From Desulfovibrio inopinatus DSM 10711 (lineage in GTDB: Bacteria; Desulfobacterota; Desulfovibrionia; Desulfovibrionales; Desulfovibrionaceae): a stretch of DNA of 64,000 nucleotides. Positions 44,811 through 54,245 of this stretch are shown here, in pieces (the first letter of the stretch is position 1; every line of letters begins with the position of its first letter). Both the position numbers and the translations under genes were made by a program. The stretch covers positions 62,001 through 126,000 of the forward strand of contig NZ_AUBP01000024.1 of assembly GCF_000429305.1 (NCBI RefSeq). Reading direction: 5' to 3'. The notes under the pieces are model-generated. The model saw only the letters and a program-made list of their open reading frames with translations, was not told the origin of the DNA and did no database searches.

Positions 44811-45365
44811 ATGAGTCTCAAAACCATCCTGCCTTTCACCCTCAGGGCTGAAGGTGGTGATCGTGTTTCCGATCATCCGTCTGATCCCGGCGGCATTACC
44901 AAGTTCGGCATTTCCGACGCCCGCGACGGTCGTAAGGACCGTATGGCGGATCTCAATGGTGACGGCATCGGCGATAAGCCGGTTGTCGATCTGACTATCG
45001 AGGACGCCGAGACCATTTACCGCCGCGAGTATTACGACTCACGAGGCTGCGGTGATCTTCCCGAAATCCTCGGCGATGCCCTGTTCGATCATTCCGTTAC
45101 ATCCGGTTCTGCGGCCAAATTGTTTCAGGCCGTGCTCAACGTCCATGGTGCTGATCTTGTTCTCGACGGCGACGTCGGTCCCAAGACCAAGGCCGCCTGT
45201 CATGCTGTTGCCGACCGCATTGGTCCTGAAGTCCTTGCTCGCGATATGGCTTTGGCCAGAGCCGGCTTTTACGTCGGATTGTGGGCGAGACGTCCGAAGG
45301 ATGAGGCGTTTATCAAGGGCTGGCTCAACCGGGTTCGCAATCTGATGCTGTATTTGGGGTTGTAG
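44811..45365 (+). CDS. Endolysin, glycoside hydrolase family 108
   Basis: 184 residues, ATG with GGAGG seven bases upstream. LRAEGGDRVSDHPSDPGGIT contains the family's catalytic glutamate (E14 in the EGG motif) and the DPGG signature; FDHSVTSGSAAKLFQ and VLDGDVGPKTKAACHAV form the C-terminal peptidoglycan-binding segment. It cuts the glycan strands of the cell wall at lysis. No signal peptide is visible, so it needs the holin. First gene of the late operon. Confidence 0.92.
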   Translation: MSLKTILPFTLRAEGGDRVSDHPSDPGGITKFGISDARDGRKDRMADLNGDGIGDKPVVDLTIEDAETIYRREYYDSRGCGDLPEILGDALFDHSVTSGSAAKLFQAVLNVHGADLVLDGDVGPKTKAACHAVADRIGPEVLARDMALARAGFYVGLWARRPKDEAFIKGWLNRVRNLMLYLGL

Positions 45366-45367
45366 CC

Positions 45368-45484
45368 ATGAGTTGTGTGCCGAATTTCACGTGTCGTGGT
45401 TGTTCCAATCTCATCATTGATCCCAAAGGCCGTTACGTCTGTGTGATGAAACGGAAACAACGGCCATGCAGAGGGAAAGTGTGA
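45368..45484 (+). CDS. Small cysteine-rich protein, 38 residues
   Basis: ATG two bases after the endolysin stop; ends with TGATG overlapping the holin-like start. MSCVPNFTCRGCSNLIIDPK followed by YVCVMKRKQRPC carries five cysteines, including a CxxC. Gene coupling supports it. Function unknown. Confidence 0.6.
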   Translation: MSCVPNFTCRGCSNLIIDPKGRYVCVMKRKQRPCRGKV

Positions 45485-45708
45485 TGGAATGGATCAACCG
45501 TAACCTCTATTCCTTGGTCGCCGTGGCTGTATGTCTGACGGTCTGTGCCGCGTTTCTGACCATGATCGGCGCGACGCTCATGGGATCGAGCCTGCCGGAC
45601 AAGGCGAGTGAAACGGTCAACTATCTTATCGTTTCGTTGTTTTCATTTGCTTTCGGCTCGTCGGTTGGGAGTCGGCGCAAGGACGACCGACAGCAGGGGA
45701 GCCGATAG
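45484..45708 (+). CDS. Holin candidate, small membrane protein
   Basis: 74 residues. Two hydrophobic helices, about 10-32 (LVAVAVCLTVCAAFLTMIGA) and 46-64 (VNYLIVSLFSFAFGSSVG), separated by a short polar loop, and a strongly basic C terminus (SRRKDDRQQG). This size and topology directly after an endolysin gene fit a class II-type holin. No specific family recognised. Confidence 0.7.
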   Translation: MEWINRNLYSLVAVAVCLTVCAAFLTMIGATLMGSSLPDKASETVNYLIVSLFSFAFGSSVGSRRKDDRQQGSR

Positions 45709-45709
45709 C

Positions 45710-46000
45710 ATGGCCCTAGTGTGCGATTCCAGCAGCAAGCGAGGCCTGTGTTTGGACCTCAAGATCAATATTCCTTCCTTGCTCGCCATGGGTGGTCTCG
45801 TTGTCACCATGCTTTCGTTCGGCCTGGAGCTTGAGCATCGGGTGGAGTCGCTCGAAGTGGCTTCGAAACGTTGGGAACACCAGGGCGAGCAGATCATGGG
45901 CGGTGCGCTCAAAATGGAACGACTTGAAACGCGCATGGACGGCATTGAATCGCTTTTGCGCGACATTCGAGACGAACTGCGGCGGCAACGGAAGGGGTAG
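45710..46000 (+). CDS. Membrane-anchored coiled-coil lysis-module protein
   Basis: 96 residues, ATG with AGGGGAG nine bases upstream. One transmembrane helix (about 25-44, PSLLAMGGLVVTMLSFGLEL) followed by a long amphipathic coiled coil (VESLEVASKRWEHQGEQI...ESLLRDIRDELRRQRKG). XhlA-like or Rz/spanin-like roles are both possible; there is no lipoprotein gene nested in it, so the spanin idea is weaker. Confidence 0.6.
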   Translation: MALVCDSSSKRGLCLDLKINIPSLLAMGGLVVTMLSFGLELEHRVESLEVASKRWEHQGEQIMGGALKMERLETRMDGIESLLRDIRDELRRQRKG

Positions 46001-46003
46001 GTC

Positions 46004-46540
46004 ATGGCGGACGCGAAGAAGACCAGGAAAGCGCCGGACTGGGAGCGCATCGAGCGGGAGTATCGAGCGGGGCTTTTGTCCGTGCGGGAGATCGCTTCTC
46101 AGCATGGAACCACGCACGCTTCGATAAACCGACATGCGAAAAAGTACGGTTGGACGAGGGATGTTTCCGAGAGCATCCGACGGGCCGCCAAAACTAAGAG
46201 TTCCATGCGTTCCACGGAGCGTTCCACCTGGAACGCGGCCCATGAACGCGAAATAATTGAAGAAGTTTCGGATTTCGCGGCGTCGGTCATCAAGCGACAT
46301 CAGCATGTTGCGGCTGATCTGCAAGACCTTGTTTCGCAGTTCGCTCAAGAGGTGAAGGTGTCCAATGACAGGCTGTCCGTCAAAACCAAGAACCTGAATA
46401 ACCTTGTCCAGAGCCTTGACCGCCTGGTCAAGATCGAACGCCAAGCCCTCAACCTCGACGACACGAGTACCAGCGAAAAACAGGCCGAACTCGAAAAATT
46501 CATCGACGATATCGCCGACCGTGCAAACGAAACCGCATAG
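46004..46540 (+). CDS. Terminase small subunit
   Basis: 178 residues. ATG three bases after the upstream stop. The N-terminal helix-turn-helix WERIEREYRAGLLSVREIAS...INRHAKKYGWTRD is typical of small terminases that bind the packaging start site. The rest is a long helical oligomerisation region (VSDFAASVIKRHQHVAADLQ, LVQSLDRLVKIERQAL). Directly upstream of the large subunit. Confidence 0.85.
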   Translation: MADAKKTRKAPDWERIEREYRAGLLSVREIASQHGTTHASINRHAKKYGWTRDVSESIRRAAKTKSSMRSTERSTWNAAHEREIIEEVSDFAASVIKRHQHVAADLQDLVSQFAQEVKVSNDRLSVKTKNLNNLVQSLDRLVKIERQALNLDDTSTSEKQAELEKFIDDIADRANETA

Positions 46541-46568
46541 CGCCAGTGCGCCCTCTTTATCGCCTGTG

Positions 46569-47975
46569 ATGACAGGCAACCCCAAAGCTCACGCGGTTCG
46601 TGAAGCCATGACCAGAGCGGCGCGTGATCCTGTCTATTTCGTGCGTCTTCTCTTCGGTGCCGAACCATCCGAGCAGCAGGCCGCGATTCTCGACGTCATT
46701 GTCGAACCCGGTGCGCATGTTTCGGTGCGTTCGGGGCACGGAACGGGCAAATCCACCACATTGGCCTGGCTCATGCTGTGGTTTCTTACCTTCAACGACA
46801 ATAGTCGGATTCCCTGCACGGCTCCGACGGCGCATCAGTTGTTCGACGTCCTTTGGCCTGAGATCAAGAAGTGGCACGCCAAAATGCCGCCCGCCATGCG
46901 CAGGCTCATTCAGATCGGTGCCGACAGAATCGTCTACACGGGGAAAGGTTCAGACCGGTTCGCCGTGGCTCGAACCGCCCGGAAAGAAAGCCCTGAAGCC
47001 TTGCAGGGATTTCACGCCGAGAATCTGCTCTTTGTTGTTGAAGAAGCCTCGGGCGTACCCCAAGAAATATTTGAGGTCGCCGAAGGCGCGTTGTCCACGC
47101 CCGGTGCCCGCGTCATCATGATCGGCAACCCGACGCGCACTGAAGGCTATTTTTACGATTCCCATCATAAGATGCGGTCCGAGTGGCGCACATTTCACTT
47201 GTCCTGCCTCGATTCGCCGCATGTCGATCCGTCCTACCCAGCCACGATGGAACGCAAATATGGCAAGGATTCGGACGTGTACCGAGTTCGCGTGCTGGGC
47301 GAGTTTCCCAAGGCATCAGCTGATGCCCTTATTCCTCTGGGGGATTTGGAAGCGGCTGTGGGCCGTGAAATCAAGCAGAGTAGCGAGACCTTGCGCGTAT
47401 GCGGCGTGGACGTGGCGCGGTATGGCGACGATGCAAGCGCCGTGGTCGTCCGTCAGGGCAATCTCATTACCTACGCCAAGGACTGGTACGGCCTCGATAC
47501 CATGGAGACGGCCGGCCAGGTGCATGAGCTGTACAAGCAAAAGCAGTTCGATGTGGCTTGTGTCGATGTCATCGGCATCGGGGCCGGAGTCTATGATCGG
47601 CTCAAAGCCCTGAAAGTTCCCTGTGCCGAGGTCAACGTGGCTGAAGCCTCGGCCTTTAGCCGTAAATTTCACCGTCTGCGTGACGAACTCTGGTGGCGTG
47701 TCCGCGAGTTCTTTGTAGAACATTTAGGCGGGATTCTACCTGATGCCGGAGCCGCCCAAGACCTCATCGCTGAACTGTCCACCCAGAAATACAAGATCGA
47801 GCCTGTCTCGGGCAAAATCAAGGCCTGGTCCAAGGATGAAATGAAGAAGGAAGGACTGCCCAGTCCCAACCTGGCCGATGCCCTGTGTCTCACCTTTTCC
47901 GATCATACGGTGCAACGCGCCAAAGCTCGCCGTCGCGGGACTTCCGCCAGGGCGAAAAGGCAATGGATAGCCTGA
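46569..47975 (+). CDS. terL: Terminase large subunit
   Basis: 468 residues from ATG 46569; the frame is open further upstream and a GTG at 46521 is possible, since no clear ribosome site marks either. ATPase domain: Walker A SGHGTGKST, Walker B LLFVVEEASG and coupling motif MIGNPTRTEG. The nuclease domain begins CGVDVARYGDD with the first catalytic aspartate, then CVDVIGIGAGVYDRL, and closes NLADALCLTF. It packages the genome into proheads. Overlaps the portal gene by 13 bases. Confidence 0.94.
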   Translation: MTGNPKAHAVREAMTRAARDPVYFVRLLFGAEPSEQQAAILDVIVEPGAHVSVRSGHGTGKSTTLAWLMLWFLTFNDNSRIPCTAPTAHQLFDVLWPEIKKWHAKMPPAMRRLIQIGADRIVYTGKGSDRFAVARTARKESPEALQGFHAENLLFVVEEASGVPQEIFEVAEGALSTPGARVIMIGNPTRTEGYFYDSHHKMRSEWRTFHLSCLDSPHVDPSYPATMERKYGKDSDVYRVRVLGEFPKASADALIPLGDLEAAVGREIKQSSETLRVCGVDVARYGDDASAVVVRQGNLITYAKDWYGLDTMETAGQVHELYKQKQFDVACVDVIGIGAGVYDRLKALKVPCAEVNVAEASAFSRKFHRLRDELWWRVREFFVEHLGGILPDAGAAQDLIAELSTQKYKIEPVSGKIKAWSKDEMKKEGLPSPNLADALCLTFSDHTVQRAKARRRGTSARAKRQWIA

Positions 47976-50407
47976 GTATGTTTGTCCAATCGAACACCGA
48001 ATATCTGGCCGAACTGGAAGCACAGGCTCGGGCCGAGGACCAGGCGAGACAGGCCGAGCAGGTTGCCGCGTCTCTGGCCGCCTATGTCGAAAAGTGTTGG
48101 CAGGCCGCCAAGAACGCCAAGTCCGACATTGAAGAGGTCATGTTCTCCGCCTTGCGTCAGCGTAACGGCGAATACGATCCCGGCATTCTCGAAAAGATCG
48201 GCGCGGCCGGCGGGACATCAACTATATATATGATGCTCACTGACGAGAAATGCACGGCGGCCGCGTCCTGGCTTGAAGATATTTTGCTGCCTGCCGATGA
48301 CAAAGCTTGGGGAACACGACCCACGCCCGTGCCTGATGTGCCGCCGCAGATGGAACAGGCCATCAGTCAGAAAATCATGATGAACGCCCAGCAGATCATG
48401 ATGCAGACCGGTCAACAGATTCCGCCTCAGGCCATGCAGCAGTTGCTCGAAGAGATGAAGGAGAAGCTCAAACAGCAGGTCGAAAAAGTTGCGGCGTCGG
48501 AGGAAGAAAAGATCGAACGGGAGATTGAGGATGTGTTGCTGGAATCGAACTTTCGGCGGGCCTTCCGGGAGTTCATCGACGACCTGGTGACGTTTCCGGC
48601 CGCATTTTTGAAGGGACCGTTTATCAAGCTGGAAAAGCGCCTTGTCTGGGGGGCGAATGGGGAGCGTGCAGCCGAGGACACGCAGGTGCTGGGGTTCGAG
48701 CGAGTCAGTCCGTTTGATATTTTTCCGGCTCCGCTTTCGCGCACCATGGACGACGGCTACATCATCGAGCGCCACCGTTTCACCCGGTCTGACCTCTTGG
48801 ACTTGCGCGGCTTGCCCGCGTTCAATGCCGATGAAATCGACATGGTTCTCATGGTTTATCGTTTCGGTGTGGGCGGGTTGCGTCTCGATGCCACGGACAC
48901 GAATACGCGGGAATATCTCGAAGGCCGACGCAACTGGCAGGATGATCCCGAAGGCCGTTTGGAAGCCTTGCAGTTCTGGGGGCGTGTTCAGGGTTCGATG
49001 CTCCTTGAGTACGGCATGGATGACAGTCAGATCCCGGACCCGCTCATGGAGTACGACGCCGAGGTCTGGATTGTCGGCGGACGGGTTATCAAGGCTGAGT
49101 TGAACGGCGATCCTCTGGGACGTCGGCCCTATCACAAGGCCTGTCTGCGCAATAAACCGGGCTCGTTCTGGGGGCAATCCATCCCGCAGCTTATCCGGGA
49201 CGTGCAGGACGTGTGCAACGCGGCGGCCCGGAATCTAGTCGATAACGTGGCCATGTCGAGCGGTCCTCAGGTCATGGTCGATGTGTCGGCGTTGCAGGAG
49301 GGTGAGCCTGTCGAGGATATCCGGCCGTGGCGAGTGTGGCCCATCAATCGTTATGACATGGGCGGAGCATCGGCCAAACCGATCGAATTTTACCAACCGC
49401 CGATTGTCGTCAATGAACTCATGGCGCTCTATCAATGGGCCGCTGCCGAAGCCGACAACAAGAGCGGCATTCCCAAGTATTCCTATGGTCAGGGCGGCGA
49501 GAGCGGCGCTTTAAAAACCGCCACAGGGCTGTCCATGATGATGAAGGCGGCCACGAAGCAGATTCAGCAGGTCGTGCGTAATATCGACAACGATGTGGTC
49601 GAACCGGTCATTAATCGGGTGTTCGAGTATCTCATTTACTTCTTCAACAAGCCCTACCGGGGCGACATCAAACTGATTGCACGCGGTTCGTCCGGCGTTC
49701 TGGTCAAGGAACAGCTCCAGGTGCGGCGCAACGAGTTTCTGCAACTCGTGTTGTCCAGTCCCATTGTCCATCAGATCGTCGGCGACATGGGCATTGCCGA
49801 GCTGTTGCGTGCTCATGTGCGTGATCTCGACATCAATGCCGACGATGTCGTGCCCACTCCCGAACAGATTCAGCAGCAAGCCATGATGCGTCAAATGCAG
49901 ATGATGCAGATGGCCCGGCAGCAACAGGCCATGGCGGCGGCTCAAGGCAAGGGGCAACCGGGAAAGCCGCAAAAGCCCCAGCAACTTGAAGCGTCCGGCG
50001 CGACCAAGGGCGGGAAACAGGCCGCCCTGTTCGGTGGGGCGCGGGCTATGGGCGGACCGGTCGAGGAAGGACAAGCCTATCTTGTCGGGGAGGACGGCCC
50101 GGAGATCATCGTTCCTGACGAGGACGGCACCGTCATTCCCAACGCCAATACCTTCCAGTCCCGCGATCCGTCATCTCCGATGTCCCTTATGGGCGACAGC
50201 CAGCGTAACGCCATTCTCGGCCAGCTTGCCCAGCGCGGCGAGCAACTGGAGTGGGGTGGCAAGTCCTATGATCCGCGCAGTTTGATGAGCCAGCAGGTCG
50301 CCCAACGCTTTGGATTCCAGGACGAGCAGACCGGGACTATTGATCCCCGGTTCCAGCAGGTCTTTGATTATGCCTTTAACCTCGCTCAAGGCGGTGCATC
50401 CCGATGA
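47963..50407 (+). CDS. Portal protein (short-tailed phage type)
   Basis: 814 residues from ATG 47963, overlapping the terminase end. The core contains SGPQVMVDVSALQEGEPVED, VNELMALYQWAAAEADNKSG and GGESGALKTATGLSMMMKAA, characteristic of podovirus/P22-type portals in which a dodecamer forms the DNA entry vertex. The C-terminal ~150 residues are methionine/glutamine-rich (MMRQMQMMQMARQQQAMAAA) and then GXPVEEGQAYLVGEDGPEII, a segment commonly found in phage tape-measure-like or portal tails. The methionine tract is unusually long. Confidence 0.9.
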   Translation: MDSLSMFVQSNTEYLAELEAQARAEDQARQAEQVAASLAAYVEKCWQAAKNAKSDIEEVMFSALRQRNGEYDPGILEKIGAAGGTSTIYMMLTDEKCTAAASWLEDILLPADDKAWGTRPTPVPDVPPQMEQAISQKIMMNAQQIMMQTGQQIPPQAMQQLLEEMKEKLKQQVEKVAASEEEKIEREIEDVLLESNFRRAFREFIDDLVTFPAAFLKGPFIKLEKRLVWGANGERAAEDTQVLGFERVSPFDIFPAPLSRTMDDGYIIERHRFTRSDLLDLRGLPAFNADEIDMVLMVYRFGVGGLRLDATDTNTREYLEGRRNWQDDPEGRLEALQFWGRVQGSMLLEYGMDDSQIPDPLMEYDAEVWIVGGRVIKAELNGDPLGRRPYHKACLRNKPGSFWGQSIPQLIRDVQDVCNAAARNLVDNVAMSSGPQVMVDVSALQEGEPVEDIRPWRVWPINRYDMGGASAKPIEFYQPPIVVNELMALYQWAAAEADNKSGIPKYSYGQGGESGALKTATGLSMMMKAATKQIQQVVRNIDNDVVEPVINRVFEYLIYFFNKPYRGDIKLIARGSSGVLVKEQLQVRRNEFLQLVLSSPIVHQIVGDMGIAELLRAHVRDLDINADDVVPTPEQIQQQAMMRQMQMMQMARQQQAMAAAQGKGQPGKPQKPQQLEASGATKGGKQAALFGGARAMGGPVEEGQAYLVGEDGPEIIVPDEDGTVIPNANTFQSRDPSSPMSLMGDSQRNAILGQLAQRGEQLEWGGKSYDPRSLMSQQVAQRFGFQDEQTGTIDPRFQQVFDYAFNLAQGGASR

Positions 50408-50646
50408 GTACACCCAAGATTTCCGACGACAAAGCCCGCGTGGCCAGGGCCATTGCCCGGCTCAAGATACATGAGGATTGGTCAACCTTCGAGGGCTGGC
50501 TTCGTCAGAGTCTCGATGCGGCCAAAGAGGCGGTTGTCTGGAACGACAATCCCGAAATCATGCGCCAGAACCAGGGCAAGGCCCGGCAACTGGAAAACAT
50601 TCTCACTAAAATCGAGCAGGCCGAGGATATCGCCCGGCAGGCATAA
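50404..50646 (+). CDS. Small helical structural protein
   Basis: 80 residues. ATGA overlap with the portal stop. Nearly all helical (VARAIARLKIHEDWSTFEGW, NQGKARQLENILTKIEQAED). Found between portal and scaffold, perhaps a head-assembly chaperone. Family unknown. Confidence 0.65.
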   Translation: MSTPKISDDKARVARAIARLKIHEDWSTFEGWLRQSLDAAKEAVVWNDNPEIMRQNQGKARQLENILTKIEQAEDIARQA

Positions 50647-50661
50647 AGAAGGAATTTCAAC

Positions 50662-51798
50662 ATGGAAAAGACCCAGGATTCCCACACGGCCCACATCCCG
50701 AAAACCATACTCGACCAGGATCGAGCGGCGGACGAGCTGATGCGGAAACTGCGTGAGGACAAGGACGGCCGAAGTAACGACGCGGAGACTCAAGATGAAG
50801 CCCGCGTTGATGTTTCGGAACCCCATGTTGACGAGGTCGAGGCCCGTCAGGATGAGCAGCAGGAACGGCAATCCCAGGATCAACCGGATTTCGAAACCAA
50901 GGACAGCGAGGATGATGCTGGCTCGGAGACGCAAGAGCATCCTGTGGACCAGACCCATCCAGCTCAACAGACTGATCCTTGGGAACAGCGCTACCGGACG
51001 ATCGAAGGGAAATACCGTGCCGAAACCGCCGCCATGCGCGAGCAGATCGGCCAGCTGCAAACCTCGCTCAATCAGGCTCTGACGCTTCTTCAACAGCACC
51101 AGCAGACGCCGACCACCGACCAGACGCCGCAGCGGTCCGCCCATGAGCAGCAAGGGACGGACCAGACTGTGGACACGGACACCGGTTTCTATGGCCTGAA
51201 AGAGGATGAGCTGGTGGACACCTTCGGCCCCGAGGTCGCGGCCGCGATGATCAGGTCTCACCGAAGGCAGCAGGAGGAACTTCACACGTTGCGCGAGCAG
51301 ATCGGCGGCATCAGCCAGACCGTGCGCGTATCGCAACAGGAGCGCCTCCAGCATGCCTTCAGGGAGACCATGGCCCGCGACGTGCCGAACTTCGAAGACA
51401 TCAACAACGACCCCGCATTCCGGGACTATCTCTTAGATGCAAACCCGTTCGACCCGGCCGGGAGTTCTCGATGGGAGACGTTGGCGGCGGCCATCAACAG
51501 CGGGAATTTCCGCCCGGCTGTCGCGATGTTTCAGGAGTTCGACGCGCACAGGAAGGCGGCTACGCCGCAACAGCAACCCAAGCCACAGAGTCAACGGCCC
51601 ATGGCCCCGAATCTTCAGCCATCGAAGACAGGTGCACCGGGTAATGCAGCACAGGATGGGCGAACACACTTCACTCGGGCGCAGATAAACAGGTTGTACG
51701 ACGATGCGCGTAAGGGAGCTTACCGGGGTCGGGAAGCCGAGTTTCAACGAATCGAAGCCGATATTGCCACAGCATTTGCCGAAGGGCGTGTGCGGTGA
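50662..51798 (+). CDS. Scaffolding-like protein
   Basis: 378 residues, ATG with AAGGAA upstream. The first ~110 residues are acidic and glutamine-rich (EARQDEQQERQSQDQPDFET), followed by a coiled coil (IEGKYRAETAAMREQIGQLQ...ALTLLQQHQQ) and a C-terminal helical, basic end (FTRAQINRLYDDARKGAYRG) suited to coat binding. This layout and the position before the coat gene fit a capsid scaffold. No protease gene is adjacent. Confidence 0.8.
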   Translation: MEKTQDSHTAHIPKTILDQDRAADELMRKLREDKDGRSNDAETQDEARVDVSEPHVDEVEARQDEQQERQSQDQPDFETKDSEDDAGSETQEHPVDQTHPAQQTDPWEQRYRTIEGKYRAETAAMREQIGQLQTSLNQALTLLQQHQQTPTTDQTPQRSAHEQQGTDQTVDTDTGFYGLKEDELVDTFGPEVAAAMIRSHRRQQEELHTLREQIGGISQTVRVSQQERLQHAFRETMARDVPNFEDINNDPAFRDYLLDANPFDPAGSSRWETLAAAINSGNFRPAVAMFQEFDAHRKAATPQQQPKPQSQRPMAPNLQPSKTGAPGNAAQDGRTHFTRAQINRLYDDARKGAYRGREAEFQRIEADIATAFAEGRVR

Positions 51799-51826
51799 TG
51801 TCGTAAAATAAGAAGGAGCCAATATC

Positions 51827-52741
51827 ATGGCGATTCCCGCAACTTCCGGGGCAGTTCAGTACAGCGGGACGTTTGTGCCCGAAGTCTGGTCCGGCAAAAT
51901 CAACTACAAGTTTTATGACGCCTCGACCGTTCAGGCTATTACCAACTCGAATTGGGAAGGTGAGGTCAAGAACGTCGGAGACAAGGTCATTATCCGTCAG
52001 AAACCCGATATCGTCATCACCGACTATGAAAAGTACGGGGTTCTGCCCACACAGCATCCCGACGCCCCGACACTGGAATTGCTGGTGGACCGGGCGAAAG
52101 CCTTTTCTGCCCAGGTGGACGATATCGACGCCCATCAGAGCGACGTCAACCTGATGAATATGTTCTCGGAAGACGCGTCCGAGCAGATGAAGATCGTCAT
52201 CGACACCGAAGTGTTGGGTGAAATCTATGCCGACGCCAGCGCCGAAAACGTCGGAACGACAGCCGGTCGCAAGTCCGGCAACATCAACCTGGGAACGACC
52301 GGGTCTCCGGTCGCACTGACCAAGGTCAATGTCATCGACTACATTGTCGATCTCGGCCAGGTGCTCGACGAGCAGAATGTCCCGGAAACCGGACGCTGGA
52401 TGGTCATTCCTGCCTGGTTCCGCTCGCTCATCATGAAAAGCGACCTCAAGGACGCCAGCCTGACCGGCGACGGCAAGTCCATTCTCCGTAACGGCCGTAT
52501 CGGCATGATCGATCGGTTCGAACTGTATTCCTCGAACCTGCTGCCGACCTACGCCGCCGATTCCGCCACCTACATCATGGCCGGACAGAAGTCGTCCACG
52601 ACGTTTGCCGCCCAGCTGGCCAAGGTCCGCTACAAGGAACCGAGTCAGACCTTCGGGCAACTCATTCAGGGACTCAACGTCTATGGATTCAAGGTCAACA
52701 AACCCGAAGCCCTGGCCGTTTTGTACGCCACCAAGGGCTAA
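51827..52741 (+). CDS. Major capsid protein
   Basis: 304 residues, ATG with AAGGAG ten bases upstream. VPEVWSGKINYKFYDASTVQ near the N terminus, VGDKVIIRQKPDIVITDYEK, and WMVIPAWFRSLIMKSDLKDA, followed by RFELYSSNLLP and a C-terminal GFKVNKPEALAVLYATKG. These are features of HK97-fold coat proteins of the P22/podovirus type. Position after the scaffold supports the call. Confidence 0.9.
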   Translation: MAIPATSGAVQYSGTFVPEVWSGKINYKFYDASTVQAITNSNWEGEVKNVGDKVIIRQKPDIVITDYEKYGVLPTQHPDAPTLELLVDRAKAFSAQVDDIDAHQSDVNLMNMFSEDASEQMKIVIDTEVLGEIYADASAENVGTTAGRKSGNINLGTTGSPVALTKVNVIDYIVDLGQVLDEQNVPETGRWMVIPAWFRSLIMKSDLKDASLTGDGKSILRNGRIGMIDRFELYSSNLLPTYAADSATYIMAGQKSSTTFAAQLAKVRYKEPSQTFGQLIQGLNVYGFKVNKPEALAVLYATKG

Positions 52742-52756
52742 AGGGAGGAGTGAACT

Positions 52757-53179
52757 ATGGCTACCATTGATCTGACGCAAGGCAAAAGCGTTCCCTACGC
52801 CGCTCCGGCTCGTGTGTTCGTCCTGCGCAAGCGGGTGGACTTCAGTCAGCATAATGCCGGAGCCGGCGACACCGTGAGCCTGTTCGATCTCCCTGCCGGC
52901 ACCTGGGTTCTGGGAGCCGGTTGGAAGGTTGCCACAGTCGAGGGCGCGGCCTGTACCGCCGATTTGGGCGACAGCGGCAGCGTCACCCAGTTCGGAAGCA
53001 ACATCGATCTCAATGCGGCTTCGCACGGCATGTCCGCTCTGGTCGAGGGCACGCCCAATACCATGGGCAAGCTCTACACGAGCGACGGCACGGTTCTTAT
53101 GACGATGGACAATGCCGCCAGTTCGGCTGTCGTTGACGTGGCGCTCTTGTGCTGTGCCTACACCGCCGACGTCATTTAG
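52757..53179 (+). CDS. Head decoration-like protein
   Basis: 140 residues, ATG with GGGAGGAG upstream. Predicted beta-rich protein (LFDLPAGTWVLGAGWKVATV, TVLMTMDNAASSAVVDVALL) with no transmembrane segments. Directly after the coat gene, so a capsid-stabilising or decoration protein is likely. No named family recognised. Confidence 0.7.
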   Translation: MATIDLTQGKSVPYAAPARVFVLRKRVDFSQHNAGAGDTVSLFDLPAGTWVLGAGWKVATVEGAACTADLGDSGSVTQFGSNIDLNAASHGMSALVEGTPNTMGKLYTSDGTVLMTMDNAASSAVVDVALLCCAYTADVI

Positions 53180-53190
53180 GAGGTTTCATT

Positions 53191-53382
53191 ATGTCCGATA
53201 TCCGAAAGCCGGGAAGGTATCTGCGCAATCCACGGACGGGCGTTGTCTGGCCGTGGACCCAGGCGCTTTCCCGGCGTTCGGATCTGGTTGAGGTCGTGGT
53301 GGAGAACTCCGCTACATCGACCGGGTCTGAACCTGAAGAAAGCGTGTCTGCCAAGAAACCCGGACAAGGAAAATCGAAATGA
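53191..53382 (+). CDS. Small structural protein
   Basis: 63 residues, ATG with AGGAGG six bases upstream. SDIRKPGRYLRNPRTGVVWP then a polar, disordered C terminus rich in Ser/Glu/Lys. Overlaps the next start by four bases. Function unknown. Confidence 0.6.
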   Translation: MSDIRKPGRYLRNPRTGVVWPWTQALSRRSDLVEVVVENSATSTGSEPEESVSAKKPGQGKSK

Positions 53383-54242
53383 GCGTTCGCGTTGCCGATA
53401 TCCTCTGGCGTATGGCCCAGACCATGAACGATGAGGATCACCTCACGTGGACATGGGCCGAGAAACTGGACGGGATCAACGCCGCCCAGCGCTTGCTTGT
53501 GCTCGACAAGCCGGATGCAACGGCAACGCGGACCATTCTTGAACTACGGCCAGGGACACAGCAGACTATTCCCGACGACGGCATCATGCTGCTGCGCCTT
53601 ATCCGTAATATCGGCAGTCTGGGCGGTCAGATCATCACCCTGACCGACTGGGATGCCCTTGGTGTGGAAATTGGGAACTGGATGCAGTTGGACGCGTCTT
53701 CGGTTGTCCGTAACTACCTCTTTGACCAGAACCAGCCTACGGCCTTCGACGTGTTGCCGCCCAACGACGGCACCGGACAGGTTGAACTCATTTATTCGCG
53801 TGCGCCGAATCCCGTGGCCGTGGGGCAGACGGTCTTTCAGGCCGCCTATGGCTATCCCCTGGACTGGTATGTCGCTCCAAACGCCGAGAACGGCATGGGC
53901 TACCGGACTATTGTCGCCGGGAGTGCCGGATCAACGGAACCGACCTGGCCGACCACGGTGGGCGAAACCGTGACGAGTGGAGCGGCTGTCTTTCGGTGCG
54001 AGGGACAAGCCCTTTTGGATGTGCCCGACACCTATGTCGAGTTCGTGTTCTTCATGGCCATGGCCATGTGCTATTTCAAGGAAGCCGCCTACGCCGGGAA
54101 CGTCTCTCAAGCCCAGTTGCACGCCCAGACCGCCTATTCGTTGATCGGTCTCAAGGAAAAAGCCGAGTCCTTCAACAATCCCAACGCCAAATCCCTGCTG
54201 ACGAGCCAGGCCGCCAAGGCCGAAGCCGCTGCCGCGAGGTGA
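53379..54242 (+). CDS. Phage adaptor protein (DUF6682-like)
   Basis: 287 residues. The first and last thirds (VRVADILWRMAQTMNDEDHL, EFVFFMAMAMCYFKEAAYAG) are helical as in P22 gp4-like and DUF6682 adaptors that dock onto the portal. The middle carries a ~75-residue insertion (DWYVAPNAENGMGYRTIVAG, GSTEPTWPTTVGETVTSGAA) resembling small carbohydrate-binding or Ig-like modules of phage structural proteins. Confidence 0.75.
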   Translation: MSVRVADILWRMAQTMNDEDHLTWTWAEKLDGINAAQRLLVLDKPDATATRTILELRPGTQQTIPDDGIMLLRLIRNIGSLGGQIITLTDWDALGVEIGNWMQLDASSVVRNYLFDQNQPTAFDVLPPNDGTGQVELIYSRAPNPVAVGQTVFQAAYGYPLDWYVAPNAENGMGYRTIVAGSAGSTEPTWPTTVGETVTSGAAVFRCEGQALLDVPDTYVEFVFFMAMAMCYFKEAAYAGNVSQAQLHAQTAYSLIGLKEKAESFNNPNAKSLLTSQAAKAEAAAAR

Positions 54243-54245
54243 GCC

